DNA of 64,000 nucleotides from contig JAJCZL010000056.1 in assembly GCA_029262415.1 (NCBI GenBank), forward strand, positions 123,819 to 187,818, given 5' to 3'. The translations under genes were made by a program, and so were the position numbers. Below the pieces are notes generated by a model that saw nothing but the letters and a program-made list of their open reading frames with translations, was not told where the DNA came from and did not search any database. Shown here in pieces: positions 63,380-64,000 of the stretch (positions within the stretch are counted from its first letter, which is position 1; the number at the start of each line of letters is the position of its first letter). This DNA is from Deltaproteobacteria bacterium. GTDB taxonomy: Bacteria > Desulfobacterota > Binatia > UBA1149 > JAJCZL01.

Positions 63380-63575
63380 CTGAGACATGAGGCCACCTTG
63401 CCAGACGCACGCTTAACAAAACCCATCTGGGTGATGCTGAACAGGTCCGCAGCGTGTTCAGTGAGTTCCAAAAGTATCTCTACCACGAAAAGGACGCCGT
63501 GTAACACCGCCGACACCCTACGACACCCTACGACCACTGGCGTCAGATACACACCGCAGCTAGGGGCATTCACGG
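63380..63575. other. Intergenic junction between IS6 and IS21 remnants
   Basis: No reliable coding signal. A short plus-strand frame (HLGDAEQVRSVFSEFQKYLYHEKDAV, then stop) looks protein-like but is not recognised. A short direct duplication CGACACCCTA occurs twice near 63510-63530. Confidence 0.35.
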
Positions 63576-63840
63576 TCTGCGTTGATCGGCACGACAGTCT
63601 CCGACGTCTGGACGCTCGCGGGTCCAGCGACATCTACGAGATCATCATCGAGAGGCACCGCCGGTCATCGACGATTTTCACTTCCAATCGCGACGTCACC
63701 GAGTGGATCCCGCTCTTCGACGATCCCATCCTGGCGCAAAGCGCGCTCGACCGGCTCGCGCACAACGCGCACCAGGTCGTCATCGAGGGAGAGAGTTATC
63801 GGAAAAGGCTCGCGCCGGGGTACCCACGCTCAGAATCGAG
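63576..63840 (+). pseudogene. IS21-family IstB helper ATPase, C-terminal remnant
   Basis: In the frame of the 209-residue track ORF, only the 3' part is protein-like: LRRLDARGSSDIYEIIIERHRRSSTIFTSNRDVTEW, IPLFDDPILAQSALDRLAHNAHQVVIEGESYRK. This is the sensor/arginine-finger end of IstB (typically DLYEVIIERYERRS..TSN). The Walker motifs and the istA transposase are missing. The upstream half of the ORF is antisense to the IS6 remnant. Confidence 0.82.
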
Positions 63841-64000
63841 CCCCGTAAAAGGCCCAGACGCGAGGATCGCAGACGCCCCGGGGGCTGCACTACCCCCGCA
63901 ATCCGAGCCGGCGGACCAGTGAGCAGCTCAGCCGACCATCGATGCGCTTCCTTCAAGGGCGCGCTCTGGTACTAAATGAAACTGGCCTCGGGGACTGGGG
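63841..64000. other. Window end without a recognisable gene
   Basis: After IstB homology fades the frame runs on to a stop at 63922 with low-complexity Pro/Ala codons. Nothing else recognised. Confidence 0.35.

Noticed and set aside
63293-63575. First half of the 209-residue plus-strand ORF
   Set aside because: Its 5' part is antisense to the IS6 transposase remnant and shows no protein-like pattern; only the IstB part is supported.

Overview
The window (about 60 % G+C by eye) is a contiguous stretch of core chromosome from a Gram-negative, LPS-making bacterium of deltaproteobacterial grade (Desulfobacterota, Myxococcota or Binatota-like). That placement is an inference. It rests on a complete gspC-to-gspN type II secretion operon, the order lysS-lolC-lolD-bamA-skp-lpxA-lpxI-oxidoreductase-lpxB-msbA-DUF374-waaA-lpxK, and the NtrY-type kinase. 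I cannot name a genus. Starts are often TTG or GTG, and stop/start overlaps (ATGA, GTGA, TTGA) are very common, so several ORF-track starts were moved here.

Layout. 1-1984 (+): the 3' part of an NtrY-like sensor kinase, overlapping by ATGA a single ORF that joins a response-regulator receiver domain to a complete LpxC deacetylase. 2029-14203 (-): type II secretion operon gspC-D-E-F-G-H-I-J-K-L-M-N. 14420-31232 (+): lysS, then envelope biogenesis: lolC, lolD, bamA, skp, lpxA, lpxI, a Gfo/Idh/MocA oxidoreductase, lpxB, msbA, a DUF374 acyltransferase-like gene, waaA, lpxK, a sugar epimerase and a Kdo-kinase-like gene. 31258-35380 (+): yicC, gmk, relA/spoT, ridA. 35417-35608 (-): rpmB. 35762-39967 (+): pgi, mutL, miaA. 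39984-47323 (+): pheA, hisC-like aminotransferase, tyrA, aroA, cmk, rpsA, ihfB. 47333-60475 (+): HIT hydrolase, lapA-like, mutS, amiC, glnD, xerD, site-2 protease, trpS, scpA, scpB, rluB. 60552-60628: initiator tRNA-Met.

Downstream of the tRNA the character changes. From about 60.7 kb to the end there are only remnants: the left end of an IS6-family element, a disrupted beta-helix surface-protein gene, the tail of an IS66 transposase, an inverted IS6 transposase remnant with two internal stops, and the tail of an IS21 IstB ATPase.

The main candidate for something new is the receiver-LpxC fusion. The kinase sits directly upstream, the receiver keeps its phosphoacceptor Asp, LpxC keeps all its zinc and catalytic residues, and the usual NtrX AAA+ and DNA-binding domains are absent. 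Taken at face value this is a two-component system whose output is the committed enzyme of lipid A synthesis rather than a promoter. The second structural curiosity is a 161-nt overlap of scpB and rluB, in which one DNA stretch encodes an acidic tail in one frame and a basic tail in the other, with a good Shine-Dalgarno site placing the rluB start inside scpB.
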